In this document: positions 1 through 10,777 of the stretch, in pieces | How the letters are laid out: every line of letters begins with the position of its first letter | How positions within the stretch are numbered: position 1 is the first letter of the stretch | Position numbers and translations under genes: made by a program | Notes under the pieces: model-generated | What the model saw: only the letters and a program-made list of their open reading frames with translations | Told to the model about the DNA's origin: nothing | Database searches by the model: none | NCBI RefSeq assembly: GCF_000283155.1 | Contig: NW_004454178.1 | Coordinates: 24,980,083-25,044,082 of the forward strand | Origin: Ceratotherium simum simum | Taxonomy: Eukaryota > Chordata > Mammalia > Perissodactyla > Rhinocerotidae | Direction: 5' to 3' | DNA: 64,000 nucleotides

Positions 1-141
1 GCAACACGAGAAAAGCGTATTTTGGATGATTATTCTGGCTTTGGTAGGTAAAAAGGCTTGAATGGGGGCAGTATAGAATGGGAGCTCAGATGGCCTGTGG
101 ATGGATTTCAAAGCATAACCCTTTAAAACTCAAATTTCCTG

Positions 142-185
<44 letters not shown>

Positions 186-3100
186 TTTTTTCTGGAAGAG
201 GAATCCAGCTTTCATCAGATTCTCAAAGCAGTTCACAATCCCCCCAAATTTAAGAATCACTGGTCTAGAACCCAGATTTTTTTTATCACGGACTCAATCA
301 CTAAATATTTTTAAATACCCCCAAATGTTTATATATTTATGTATAAATTATGTTTATAATCTATCATCATCAGTAATACATCAAGGCACAGTATCGACTT
401 AAAATGAGGTTAATCATTAATGATAGGAAACATAAATTCCTGTTTCAAATTGTTTTGATGATTACTAATTGTTTTTATCACATCTAACAACCTTATATTG
501 AGGCCAATGAGGAGCTCCTCATTGGGGTAAGAAACATGTCTCTCATTTTCTTGTTTGTTTGTGATTTGGGGGAATTATCTTTTCAAGAATCTTTTAAATT
601 CTTTGAAATCGTTTGTCTACTCTTTGAGTTTTAGCTAAAACTAGGTTATGTAATCTATAAATAGATTTATAGATTGTTGTTCTATAAATCTATAGATCTT
701 GTTCACACAAGTACATCAAAATATTCTGAAAATATTCTAATGAGAGAGAACGCCACTACTGGCCCCTGGGGATAACTTGTGTATCATTGTGACATGACAG
801 GTGACCACTTAAAGTGAGGTTATATATCTAATGCTAATATTTGACATAAAACATTCTTATTTTTTGTTTAAAATACATATTCGTGAAAGTTCTAGTATGT
901 TCTTCCTGTACCCCAATGGATTCTCTCATGCACCCCATTCTGGAGACCCCAAGTCCTGGAGGCGATTTACTACAAGTAATCCATAGGTGTCGTAAGGTGA
1001 ACCAAGTACAGACCATCGTGGTGCCAGCAAATATGCAGGAGGGTGATCGAAATGCTAGAAATGAAGGAAAAGATAAATTTAGGCTTAAAGGAGAAAGATG
1101 AGTCTAAGATGATTCCAAAGTTTTAACTCTAAGAGACATGAAAAAATAATTGGAAATAGTGGTATCCTAGGAGAGAAGAAGTATTTAGAATGGCAAAATT
1201 AGCTTGGGGTGGGGGATCAGTCCAACATTCTACTTTAGATATGCTGTGTATGCGCTACTGAAAGAGGAATCTGAAAAAGTCCAGCAGGCAATTGGAGACA
1301 AACCACTAATCTCCTCAGTGTGGTATAGATCCTGACCTCAGCCAGCCCCTCTTCTGGGCACGATTTTGGCTCCATGTTCTATCCACTGTCCTTCGAGCCA
1401 GCCCTGTGAGGGGCTGTAATTCACCCCAGCCTTTCCCCAGCTATAATCTAAGTGAGTGCTTTCCATCCTCCATTCATTGGAAGAGCAAGGCTGGAAGACG
1501 AGTGACAGACATTTGGGGCAGAACCACATGGAAGGCTTTCTCAATGAGTCACCCTCACAGCCCATGTGACCATCCTTCAGAGGGCCATGTCAGAGAAGCT
1601 CTGAGTCACCCTGAGGACTGGATGACTCCTCCAGAAATGCTCATTAACTTCTTTCCCCAGCCAGCCCACAGCCTTCCCTAATGAGGTCCCAAACAAAGGG
1701 AACACTGTGCTGGGGAAGGAAATTCCACGTGCGGTCCACTGTGTGGTGCCCCTGTCCAAGGCTGCCCTGGCTACCTCCACTTTCTCCTGGACCCTTCCTG
1801 AGGGTGGCATCTGTATCTTTGTGAAGGGCCTCGGTACCAGGCTTGGAGATGAACATATTGATTCTCTCACCCTGAACATCAGACCTGTGATGTATCTTCT
1901 CTATCTCCTGCTCTGAAAGAACCCCTCGTGGGTAGTATAATCATCTGGAACAGGAAAAGGGCTACATGGGAGGGGGTTAGGCAGTGCTAGTGGTAACCAC
2001 GGAGAAGTGCAGTCTTCTAGGGAGAAACAGGCTCATAGACTACCACCCAGGAGCAGCCAAGGGTCCAAGGAAGAGAGAAAGCCACAACTTCTTGGTGAGC
2101 CCAAGCTCAGCCTGATGGATGGGGTCTTGTAGGTTTCTGTCTCCCTCCAAGGAGCACCCCAAGAACAGAGGAAACCCACAACTCTGCCTAATGTCACTGC
2201 CCACCTCCCCCCATGCCCCAGCAGGAGCTGCTGCCCACCATTCATTCTAGACTCAGGCCTTTGGGGGCAGGAGCTGGGGGACCATTTATTGATTGTCTGT
2301 GTGTCAAGCCCTGAAATATCTCTTTGTGTGGACGTCCCCCACCCTAACAAAGCAGGTAACAGTATTTCATTTCAAGGCGAGAACTGATTGTAAAGTGAGA
2401 ACCAGCCAGTCTGACAGCACATCGCCAGAGGAGGAGGAAGCACTGGGAGGTCATGACATCATGGGACCATCTGAGGACCAGGACGCTGGTTCTGATGATT
2501 CCCAAAAGGTGGCTCTTTCGCAGGAGTGGGCGGATGATGGGGGAGAGACGGGAGATGGAATTCACCCCAGTGTTGGAGAACACTGTCTGGGGAATGGAAC
2601 TATTCAGAAACACCTCCGGCCAATCCTTGAAGTAGTGAGTCCCCGTCTCTGGACAAAACGCAGTTGGGACAGTGAGGAGGAGGGTCAGGAGCTGGACTCG
2701 GTTCCCCAAGTTCAGTCATACGCTCTCATTCCGATTGGAGCAGCGGCACATTCAACCCCCAGTGAGGGCTGAAAGACCAGAAGACACAGTCAGTTCCTGC
2801 CCTCCTCACGTCAACAGATCATTACGGACGAATTAAGTGCTGGAATAAAAAGTGGCTCAAAATTCTGATGAAGAACAGTGAGAACAAAAGGGGAAGCCCC
2901 GGGGAGTTGGGAAGACTTCCTCCAGAAAGGAGACGTTGGAGCTTGGGCGTGGCTGTGGATAAGGAGTTCCAGGAGTCTCAAATAAGCCCCGAGAGAGCAG
3001 CAGCTGAGTCTGTGTCCTTTACGGTTATGGCCCAGCCTCCAGCACAGCACCTGCCAGGCAGCAGGTGCAGGCGAATGAATGAGTGAAGTGATGGGAACCA

Positions 3101-3260
3101 GCTTGAGCAAAGACAGAGTCATCACAATGCATCATGGGCTAGGGGAGTGGTGAGCCACCTCCAGCGAGGCTGAGGGCAGAGCAAGAGATGGTTTCCTCCA
3201 GCCAGGATTATGTCACCTAAGGAGTGTGGAGTCCTAAGTGGTGTACTACGGCATAGGAGA
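1..3260. other. intergenic 5' flank, no gene recognised
   Basis: AT-rich at first, then mixed. Apart from the microsatellite at 142-191, no gene or well-matched repeat was recognised. The segment 2280-2440 has a vague minus-strand MIR look (a TTTATTGA start), but the match is too weak to annotate. In other mammals the neighbour upstream of LRRFIP1 is RAB17; no RAB17 exon was recognised here. Confidence 0.5.
142..191. repeat. compound microsatellite (TA)n(GA)n followed by T11
   Basis: An alternating TA run of about 14 bases passes directly into a GA run of about 25 bases and then a pure T run. All three blocks are uninterrupted, so the locus is likely length-variable. Confidence 0.9.
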
Positions 3261-3261
3261 T

Positions 3262-3350
3262 TCAATCAACAGATAGTTCCTCAGTGCCTACAACGTGTCA
3301 GGCATATTCGAGCTCTGAGAATACGATAATGAACAAGCTCAGAGCCCTCA
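3262..3350 (-). repeat. L2 LINE 3' fragment
   Basis: The order TTCAATCAACAGATAGTTCCTCAGTGCCTAC..., then GTCAGGCATA, then ACGATAATGAACAAG resembles the reverse of the L2 3' tail (TCATTCAACAAATATTTATTGAG, GTGCCAGGCAC, CAGTGAACAA). The match is diverged. Confidence 0.55.
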
Positions 3351-3884
3351 CACCATCTGCCCTGTTCACCTACCCCACTGAAGTCCACTCAGGTGTCCTG
3401 AGCAATGGCACCTGCATCTTCCCTCCTGTGTCACTCCTCTCACCGTCTTTTCCCTGCAACAAACCTCCGACTTTTCCCTGCCATTACAGGGGCCCCTGGC
3501 TGTTCGCTCCTCCATCCAGCTTTCAAGTTACTACCTAAGAACCAAACCAACCTGGTCACGTCACCTGGTTAGAAATATACCAAAATGTTAACTGTCCTCG
3601 TCTCTGGGGGAAAAAAAATCACAGGTGACTTCAGTACGGCCCCTTCTTCCCATTCTTCCCCAGCCACATTAAAGACCTCCCCATGCCCCAAACACACAAG
3701 GAACTTCTGGACCCGGAGCTTGTGCCAGCCCTTTCCTCTTCCGAACTTCAATACTGACAGCTAACAGTTACTGGGAGTCATTACCTGGACAAGAAGGCAA
3801 TGGCTCTGTAAATCTTATCTGATTCCCCAATTTATTTTTAAATCCACCTTTACAGGACGGAAGGCAAAGCTCAGGTAAATTCAT
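3351..3884. other. unassigned intergenic sequence
   Basis: Pyrimidine-rich in 3410-3540, AT-rich near 3820-3850. No gene or repeat recognised. Confidence 0.4.
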
Positions 3885-3965
3885 TCCTATTTATTGAGAG
3901 CAGCTGATGTGTTAGGCCTTTTCATAAAAGCTGGGGACACAAGAGTGAAGTGACAAGTCACAGAG
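3885..3965 (-). repeat. L2 LINE 3' fragment
   Basis: TATTTATTGAGAGCAGC, then TGATGTGTTAGGC and GGGGACACAAGAGTGAA follow the order of the reversed L2 3' end. It lies just upstream of the CpG island. Confidence 0.5.
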
Positions 3966-4021
3966 GACATGCACGTGAAGAAGGAAAGGCATACATCCAC
4001 ACAATGATGCTGAGCATGCTC

Positions 4022-4115
4022 TAAGGCTCAGGAGGCTGGCCAAGGCCACACAGCCTGGTAGCGTTGAGCCGCATCTGAATGCCCCTGGGCCTGACCCCAG
4101 AGCCCAGCTCTCACC
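4022..4115 (-). repeat. MIR SINE fragment
   Basis: AGGCCACACAGCCTGGTAG, a GCATCTGAATGCCC stretch and CCAGAGCCCAGCTCT match the reversed core and head of MIR. It marks the last recognisable transposon before the promoter. Confidence 0.55.
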
Positions 4116-4299
4116 CCCATTTGTGCCGGCCCGATCCCAGCTTGTGGCGGGTGCAGGTCTGAACCAGGTCCCTGCACCCACCCCTCCGCGCAAACCTCTC
4201 TCTACAAACCAGTCCCGCGGCCTTCCCCCAGCCCCCGTGGAGGTCCCGGCTCCGCCGGTACCCACTGCCCCGGGGCTGCCCACTGTTACCAGCGGAGGT

Positions 4300-4365
4300 C
4301 CACTCTCCAGTCCCCCCACCCCTAATCCCCCCCTCACCCCGCCCTTACCCCCCACCCTCCTCGCC
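4300..4365. repeat. polypyrimidine C-rich tract
   Basis: This is a strongly strand-asymmetric C/T/A tract with many CCCC runs (CCCCCCTCACCCCGCCC and similar) at the upstream edge of the CpG island. The complementary strand is G-rich. Together with the adjacent GTCCCC minisatellite it makes 4.3-4.7 kb an unusual low-complexity promoter edge. Confidence 0.5.
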
Positions 4366-4543
4366 TCCGCTGATCCCGACCTCCCGCGCCCCAGGCATCT
4401 CTGGCCCTGGCCCTCCTGGCGCCTCTGAACCATCCGCCGACCCCAGCCCCCTGTCCTCACCGGCGCCCCCGACCCCGTCACCCTCGCGTCCACACGCCCT
4501 AGACCCCCAGCCATCCCAAACCTCCTGCGGTCTCCATGCTCAG

Positions 4544-4680
4544 GGTCCCCGGCGTCCCCGCGCCCCCGTCCCGGTCCCCCCTATCGCGTCCCCGGCCCCT
4601 GGCGTCCCCGCGGGTCTCCGGCGTCCCGGTCCCCATGTGTCCCCCGTGTCCCCGGCCCTGTCCCCCCCGCGTCCCCGGCC
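4544..4680. repeat. GC-rich promoter minisatellite, GTCCCCGGC-type units
   Basis: About a dozen degenerate copies of a GTCCC(C)G(G)C unit, some reduced to GTCCCG or GTCTCC, run tandemly just upstream of the presumed transcription start. The + strand is C-rich and the - strand correspondingly carries many GGGG runs, so G-quadruplex formation is possible. The tract borders the CRE-like and GC-box cluster. Confidence 0.7.
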
Positions 4681-4689
4681 CGCGCCCGC

Positions 4690-4704
4690 TGACGCCATGA
4701 CGCC
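4690..4704 (+). promoter_or_regulatory. paired TGACG half-sites (CRE/ATF-like)
   Basis: Two TGACG motifs eight bases apart (TGACGCCATGACGCC) lie just before the GC box and about 90 bases before the LRRFIP1 ATG. TGACG is the half-site bound by CREB/ATF factors. The second copy overlaps an ATG at 4697 that is out of frame with LRRFIP1 and would make a short overlapping upstream reading frame if it lies within the 5' UTR. Confidence 0.4.
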
Positions 4705-4787
4705 GCGGCGGAGGGAGGGGCGGAGCGGACCGGGCCGGGCCGAGAGGGGCGCGAGCGGCGGCGGCGGCGGCGGCGGGCGACCGGCGG

Positions 4788-4883
4788 ATGGCCATGGGCA
4801 CCCAGGGCTCGGGGCGCAAGCGGCTCCCCACCCGGGAGCGGCTGACGGCGGAGGACGACGCGCTGAACCAGATCGCGCGCGAG
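4788..4883 (+). CDS. LRRFIP1: LRRFIP1 first coding exon (partial gene, long isoform N-terminus)
   Basis: The exon encodes 32 residues, starting MAMGTQGSGRKRLPTRERL and ending with an IARE motif, then meets a GT donor after a GAG codon (phase 0). Seen: a basic GRKR patch at residues 9-12, an acidic EDD cluster at 22-24, 96 bases with no stop, and a CpG-island context. Known: this N-terminus matches long LRRFIP1 isoforms, which continue after the same Glu with an AEARLAAKRAA-type coiled-coil segment in the next exon. The paralogue LRRFIP2 has a clearly different start (a TPVKDRFSAEDEAL-type segment). LRRFIP1 is a nuclear and cytosolic protein reported to repress GC-rich promoters, to sense cytosolic nucleic acid through beta-catenin, and to bind Flightless-I. 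Two in-frame ATGs (4788 and 4794) could start translation. The second has the better Kozak context (GCCATGG). No other exon of the gene is recognisable in the window. Confidence 0.92.
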
Positions 4884-4889
4884 GTGAGC
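4884..4889 (+). other. LRRFIP1: 5' splice donor of LRRFIP1 exon 1
   Basis: The sequence GAG|GTGAGC directly follows the last coding codon and fits the mammalian donor consensus well. Splicing here leaves a phase-0 junction, which agrees with the known LRRFIP1 protein, where a new exon begins directly after this Glu. Confidence 0.9.
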
Positions 4890-5240
4890 GCAGGCGGCCC
4901 GTTATGCTGGGGGCGGGCGCGCGCGGGGCTGCTGGCAGGCGTCGGTCTGTCCATCCGTCAGTCCGTCCGTCTGCCGGGGCGCGGGCTAGGGCCGGCGGGC
5001 CGGGCGCGCGTGCTCCGGCCCCGGGGACAGGCCAGCGACACTGACCCTCCCCCACGCCCGGCTCCCTTCGGCCGCTGCCCCTCGGGGAGGGAGCTGGGGC
5101 GCCGCCCCCGGGCGCCAGGTGGCCCTGGGCCCCGGCCGAGTGGGGGGTGAGCGCCCCCCTTTGTTGTGCCGCATCGTGGGGGTGGTGTAGGCCCGACCCT
5201 GGAGGCCCGGGGACCGTCGCCGGAGGCCACATGGCCCTGG

Positions 5241-6179
5241 CGAAATGGCCCGGCTCGCATCGGTGACCATTTGTCGTCGATTGTCACTCAAGGTGCAACT
5301 CCGGCATGAACTCGGGGTCACTGTGAATCTCGTTGCTGGGTCGAGCCTGGAAACGGGTCCAGGCACACGGAGAGGTTTTCATCAAAGTTTCCTGGGCAGA
5401 GTTTATTATAACCGCTGGCGTGAACTTTAGGTGTAGCAAATTAAGGGAACACTGTGTGCGTATCTAGACAAGGATTTTTCTCCCACAAGGGTTCAACCTT
5501 CAGATTGAACAAACCGGTGACTCCTGAAAGAGGCACAGCAGGTGGGTAGCAGCAGCTGGCTTGGGAAGGGGAGCCGATTCCTTGGGCCCGGGTGGACAAA
5601 GGAAGCTTGATTTTTCCAGATATGCCCTTTTGTACCTTTTCAATTGTGGACCGTGTGCACTAACTGTAAAGAACGAATGTGCAGTTGCAGTGCCACCCTG
5701 CTCCACGCTCCGTCCAAGTGGTGGCGTGTGATGGAGTTAGTCCACAGACCATCCTTCTCATGTGGAAAAACTTCCAGGTGATTTAGGCTGTGGGGTCTGG
5801 TTGCATCAGCCAGCTGTTTATTGAGGTCTGCGCCAGAACCACTTCTCAGGTGTTTTTACTTGTAAATACCTGATTTTGCTTTTATGGACACATGGCTGTC
5901 AATCAGTATTTGTTGAATATTGAATGAATATTGAATGAATATTGAATGAAAATTGAATTTTCTTTGTATGAGAAGGAAAAGGGCTTTCCAGGCAAACTCC
6001 TATTCGTCCCTTAAAGCCCACAGTGGGTTTGTGTTCTCTGTAGGAGCATCCCCCCACCCCTGGCAGAAGTCTCCCTGCTCCTGTCGGCTCCTCTGTTTCT
6101 TGCTCCCTACCCCTGGCGTGGTAGTCACGTTGCCTCAGCATTGCTGGTTCACCTGTCTGTCGCCCTGTAGAAGGTGGCC
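5241..6179. other. start of intron 1, mostly unassigned
   Basis: GC content falls after 5240. Only a small tandem repeat (5912-5957) was recognised, preceded by a CAGTATTTGTTGAAT string resembling an L2 tail. Confidence 0.45.
5912..5957. repeat. 11-bp tandem repeat, unit ATTGAATGAAT
   Basis: Four near-perfect copies of an AT-rich 11-base unit follow GTATTTGTTGAAT. The L2/MIR type of tail (TTGTTGAATGAATGA) is the likely seed of the array. Confidence 0.75.
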
Positions 6180-6275
6180 CCCAGGCAGGCAGTGTCTTAC
6201 TCACTTTTGTATCACCAGAGGTCAACACAGAGCCAGCCATATAGTGGGTGCTCCCGGGTGTCTGCTGCGTTAATT
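6180..6275 (+). repeat. L2 LINE 3' end
   Basis: GTATCACCAGAGGTCAACACAG, then GCCAGCCATATAGTGGGTGCTC follows the order of the L2 3' end (TATCCCCAGCGCC, CTGGCACATAGTAGGCGCTC). Confidence 0.55.
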
Positions 6276-6654
6276 AATAAACAAAAGAAATACAAGGCGC
6301 TCCAAGTACATTCGGCTAAGTATAGACGTTTGCTAAATGTAGGAGCTTGAAGATAGTCCCCACGCCAGTGAAGACGGTCATTTATGTATGTATTTGACCG
6401 TAAGACCAAACAAGTGTCTCTGGGGGGCCAGAGGGGACTGATGACCCGTGGGCCTTGTCTTTCCATCAGTGGTTGCAGACAAAGGAATGAGAAGAAGGGG
6501 AGTTCCCCAGTCTATCTCGTCTCTGCTGGGTTTTATAAAAATAGATTGAAGGAAAAAGCTAGGGGATGCTCCCTGGGTTCACAGCCTTGAGGTCCTGAGT
6601 AACAGGGGACCCACCATCCTTCCTCCCAGCCGGGGAGACTCAGGTGGCGGTGAC

Positions 6655-6860
6655 AAATTCAGACTTGGGAGTCAGACCTGGACTTTGAAACTGCATACAG
6701 CTCCTCACTGGCTGTGTGATCCTAGGAAAGTGAGTCATTCATCCCCGCTCAGCTTCTGTTTTCTCATCTCTAAAATTGGGGAAAGAAATCCCCCTTGGCT
6801 GTCAGGATTAAAGAAAGTGAGTATTGTACAGAGTGAGTAACTAGGTAATGTGAGAGCCAC
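6655..6860 (+). repeat. MIR SINE
   Basis: Nearly full length: GAGTCAGACCTGGACTTTG, then CTGGCTGTGTGATCCTAGG, then CTTCTGTTTTCTCATCTCTA, then GTCAGGATTAAAG, in MIR order. Confidence 0.75.
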
Positions 6861-7114
6861 TGCCACGCATGTCCTCCCAATGCAACTGACCACAGAATTG
6901 GCTGTTACAGGTGCTGAGTGACATGTATCTATACTGTTGCAGGGAGAGGTGCATCATTTTATGTTTTACTACAAATTGAATTCATTTCCCAACTGTGAAA
7001 ATTAAAATCACTGTTCCAATGGCAGATATCTATTCAGTGTCAAGTTCTTGAGAGTTCTTATAAAAATTATAACAGAGTTGTCTTAAGTTCAGGACTTTCT
7101 TCTTTGCTCATTGA

Positions 7115-7410
7115 TTCAACAAATACATGCCATGCTTTCCAAACCCCTGTGCTAGGGAGACTGGGATTCAGGGGTGGACCTGAAGAGGATCCACTCTTGA
7201 GGAGTTGGGTCAGAAAGGGGTCTGATCTGTAGATCAATAACAATAATAGAGGACAGGAAGAGATCTGATGTTAAAAGGTCATGAATATTGTGCCCTGAAG
7301 GTTTGGAAATGAGAGAGTTACAACTTATTGATGGGACTAGGGATGGCAATCAGAGGCGGCTTCCTGGAGGAAGTGGCATTTTGAGTTATTCTTGAAGGGA
7401 CAGAAACCCT
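7115..7410 (-). repeat. L2 LINE fragment
   Basis: TTGATTCAACAAATACATGCC opens the element. GGCTTCCTGGAGGAAGTGGC and TTGAGTTATTCTTGAAGG close it, matching the reversed L2 3' segment with GGCCTCACTGAGAAGGTGAC and TTTGAGCAAAGACCTGAAGG. Confidence 0.6.
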
Positions 7411-10394
7411 GACCTGGACTGGCCTCCACAAGGGGAAATACATTGGCTGGAGTAGGGATTCTCAGCTAGCCTCCTCAGCACGCTGGCCCCTTCTCTCCAC
7501 GGCACCTCTGCAGCTGGCTCTGCTGGGCCATCCTCCTGCTGCAGGTGGCCCCAGCCTCAGGTTGACTTGCTTCTGGCAGACTGGCTGTTGCATTCCCAGG
7601 GTGCCCCTCGTGAGCCCACACCCAGTCTCTTCCGGTGGCTGTCTCCTGAGAGCTTGAAGTGTCTTGCCTGACAAACCTCCATGTGTCTCCCTGGCTGCTC
7701 CTGAGCCAAGCTCTGTGACCAGAGTGGTTGACTCAGCAGCCCACACCAGCCCTGTGGCAACAGGGGGGCTCACATCCTGTGACCAGTCAGGCTCATCCTG
7801 GAAAGGGGGGGAGTTGGCTGCCCCTGAAGTGCTTGGGGAGGTGTGGAGGCCTGAATGAAAATGGGAGTGCTCAAGAAAGGGGCAGGAGGTGGGATGGCCT
7901 CAGGTCAGGCATCCAGGAATGTGCGCTCTAGAGGATAAGTGGAGCATTCTAGGTGGAATGATGAGGCCCGAGTCATGGGGCAAGGAGCCCAGAGCAGGAG
8001 GGGAGAGTGGGGGTGCAGGAGCCCTGTGGAGATCTGGCCCTGCAGAGGGGCTTGGACGTTCCTGGGTGGGAGCGGGAAGCAGTGACGTCAAACAGTGGAA
8101 GTGATACATTTAAATTTCTGCAGTTACATTATGACTTAAGTTTGCAGTAAATGGAGTGGTAACTTTAAAGCACTGTAGATGCATTAGCACGGGTAGCTTG
8201 TTACAATCTCACTCCCCCGTCGGAGGTGGAAGCTAGGCAAGATGTTGTCAGGAAGAAGGTCCAGTCTGCACTTGGAGAAGCTCATCCCACTGACGGCACG
8301 AGCACTGTCTCTCACGTTCCAGGGAGAGGTGTTTTGAAAGCAGATGTATTTTTCTCTCCTACCGCGTTTAACATTCTGCTAATGGCTTTTGGTAGCATCC
8401 CAAATCCCTCATCCAGCCTTCTGCCACTGAGTGAAATGTGGCTCTCACGACGCTTGTGGCAATTCCAAGTATTCCTCTCCAATGGAGAATGCCTTTCCCG
8501 ACACGAACAAAGTCCTAGGTGCACACCGCGTTGGAAATGAGTGTGCGGGGCCTTTACCAGTGGCCGTGAGCTTGTCATCCCCTCTGTGGCCGCGAGCGCT
8601 GGGCAGATTCCCTTCCTCACTCACAGCGCAGCGCCCTCCCCCATGACTGTTTTGAGGCCTTTTCTCCAAGACAGTGCCGCTGGGATGCCCCTCCTCTGGG
8701 CGCAAGATCCCCGCGGGGGTGCTGGTGGTGCCCACCCAGATCCCCCCATTGGCAGTACTTGATTCCCTGGCCTGTGAGTGCTGGCTGTTCTGGGCTCATG
8801 GCCGCCCCCTTTACTAGAGAAGTGCCCATGGCCGCGTAGGAGTCACTTTGTGACCCCCCCCCCCACCCCTGGGGCAGCTCGAAGCTCTTGACCGAGGGCT
8901 GTGAGGAGACAAAAAGCTCCCCCCCCCACACACACACACACACACTGGCCTTGCCTCAGGGTGGGACCAACACTGTGGTGCAGTGCCCGCTCCAGAGCTC
9001 CCTCTGGGATGGGGCTGAGCAAGTGCGGGCTCCAGCTGAGGCCACCTCCTTCCCTGCCCTTGCTGTTCCCTCATCCCCTTCTGCTGGCAGTGCTCCCTCC
9101 ATATATCACTCACATCCAAATCCTTGCCTCAGGCTCTGCTTCTGGGGACCCCAACTTAGGACAACCCCCATGCCTCATTCTGGGTAGTCACCTAAATATA
9201 GGGCATTCCAATCCTAAACCCCCCTTTCGTTTGCTGTTTCCCTCCTGTCCTTCCCAAATAGCCCACACAGATCAGCCCATCTTGAGGGACCTTGTCTCCT
9301 TTTCTCCTCAGACCTCAAGGCAATTCTAGGGCCAAGGTGGGGGTTGGGTGCGCAAGTTCTTTTTCAGAAGGGCCCCAGAAATCTGGCTCGGTTTGGAACC
9401 TTCTCTTCAGCTTCCTCTGGCTCCAAGCAGATCTGGCTCCTCTGGAACTGTGCAGTCCAGGAGTGACCCCAGCTGGCATGATGCTCACTCCTGGTCTCTT
9501 CGTGCAGTCCCCTGTCCTCAGGTGAGGTGACGCTGGGGCCAGCATTTACCTGAGCACAATCTTGATGTGGCACTTGATGCTACAGCCCATTTCACTTCAT
9601 TTGAACCTCACCTTCAGATCTGTTTTCCAGATGACTTTGCTTTTCTGTGGCTGACCAGTGGATAAGAACCAATTGGACACTGACTGGATGGTGTCACCCA
9701 GTGGTGCCAGTAGTTTGTGTCCAGGGGCAGTGGCATGCCCCTTCCTTCCAGGGGGTGGGAAGAGGTGAGGGGGTTAAACGCCGGGCAGTGCACAGACTGT
9801 TCAGAAGGAAGAGCTGTCCTGCCCCAAATTCTAACACAACCACCACGGAGTAACTCTGGGCCTTCCCTAGTGGGTCTTCCTAAACAACACACACATCTTG
9901 GTGTTTCATCAATGAGCATTAGGAATGTGACAAGACAACCATTCCTGGCAGATTTTTATCACAAAGTCTGAGCTGTCACAGGCGTTGCAAGCAATGCGCC
10001 TGTGACCTTGGGCTATTTCTGTGATTCCCGACAGGATGGCTCTGGTTGGAGGGGGAAACAGAAACTCAGCTGTGGACAGTCCCGCTGGTCTCTGATGGCT
10101 TGTGGGCCCCACCCCACAGCTATTTCTGTCAGAGAGCCAGCTGTCTCCCTCTCCCTTTTCTGGGTGAATCCTTAATGATTCATTGGTTTCATGGTTAGGG
10201 CTGTGATCTGTATGTGGACGACATGAAGAAGTTGTACTTTAGGATGGAACTCAGGGGACCTGGATTCTGGGTGAGCCTGTCTCCCATGAGCCTTGTCAGA
10301 GTGCAGGAAAGGAAAAGGGAGAGATGGGAGCTGAGGCTGCTTTTAAGGCCCACCGGGTGCCAGGTCCTCCCAGAAGCTTCACTCCCATAATTAT
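7411..10394. other. unassigned intronic sequence, GC-moderate
   Basis: About 3 kb with no convincing repeat or gene. A C11 run (about 8853-8863) and a short CA microsatellite (8921-8946) are present. The string CTCTGCTTCTGGGGACCCCAA at about 9134-9154 resembles the end of an MLT/ERVL-type LTR, but the rest of an LTR was not recognised. The stretch has no ERE, L1 or DNA transposon that I can see, so it would be a sensible place to look for conserved regulatory sequence near the promoter. Confidence 0.4.
8921..8946. repeat. (C)n(CA)n microsatellite
   Basis: A run of seven to nine C is followed by about nine CA units. Confidence 0.85.
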
Positions 10395-10520
10395 ACTAAC
10401 TGCCATCAGAAGAGTTTAGAATATCTCTGTTGAACAGAGAGACGGGCTCAGAGATGCTAGGTGACTCCCCTGAGGTCATCTAGTAACTAAGAGGTGTCAG
10501 CTCATCGTCCAGGCCATTTC
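10395..10520 (-). repeat. MIR SINE fragment
   Basis: ACAGAGAGACGGGCTCAGAG, then GGTGACTCCCCTGAGGTCAT, then TAGTAACTAAGAGGTG follow the reversed MIR order. Confidence 0.55.
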
Positions 10521-10777
10521 CTGGATCAGTGTCTTGGCCCCATCCAAGGCCCTATTCCAGGCAGCGTCCTGCTGTCAAGTCGTCTTGCTTCCCATCTCTG
10601 GGACTATTGTCCCCAGCTGACCTCTGAGCCATCAGGCATAACATTTCATGGGAGAGTCCCATATTCACTGCCTTCCTCTGTCTCTTTTCTCCTTTTTTCA
10701 TTCTTTCATCTTTTAAAAATTAATTTTTATTTAATTAAAGTAATATATGTTTTTACCCTTGTCCCATATTCTCCGGC

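Larger units (their letters stand above)
4240..5240. promoter_or_regulatory. LRRFIP1: CpG island and promoter region of LRRFIP1
   Basis: This roughly 1 kb stretch is very GC-rich with frequent CpG, in sharp contrast to the AT-rich, CpG-poor flanks, and it brackets exon 1. No TATA box is visible upstream of the start codon. A GC box (GGGGCGGAG near 4717-4725) and two close TGACG half-sites (4690-4694 and 4698-4702, resembling CRE/ATF half-sites) lie 65-100 bases before the ATG. This is the layout of a broad, housekeeping-type CpG promoter. The exact transcription start cannot be read from the sequence. Confidence 0.85.

Noticed and set aside
201..280. MER5-like end near TTTAAGAATCACTGGTCTAG
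   Set aside because: Only a single short match, with no second terminus or internal sequence.
2293..2772. 159-codon open reading frame on the + strand
   Set aside because: No recognisable domain or homologue, no CpG island or promoter, and a weak MIR-like stretch overlaps its start.
4123..4428. Proline-rich open reading frame on the + strand upstream of exon 1
   Set aside because: It arises from the C-rich tract and resembles no protein family.
4540..5232. 230-codon open reading frame on the - strand over the promoter
   Set aside because: It lies antisense to exon 1, is Pro/Ala/Gly-rich and has no known domain. It is a CpG-island artefact.
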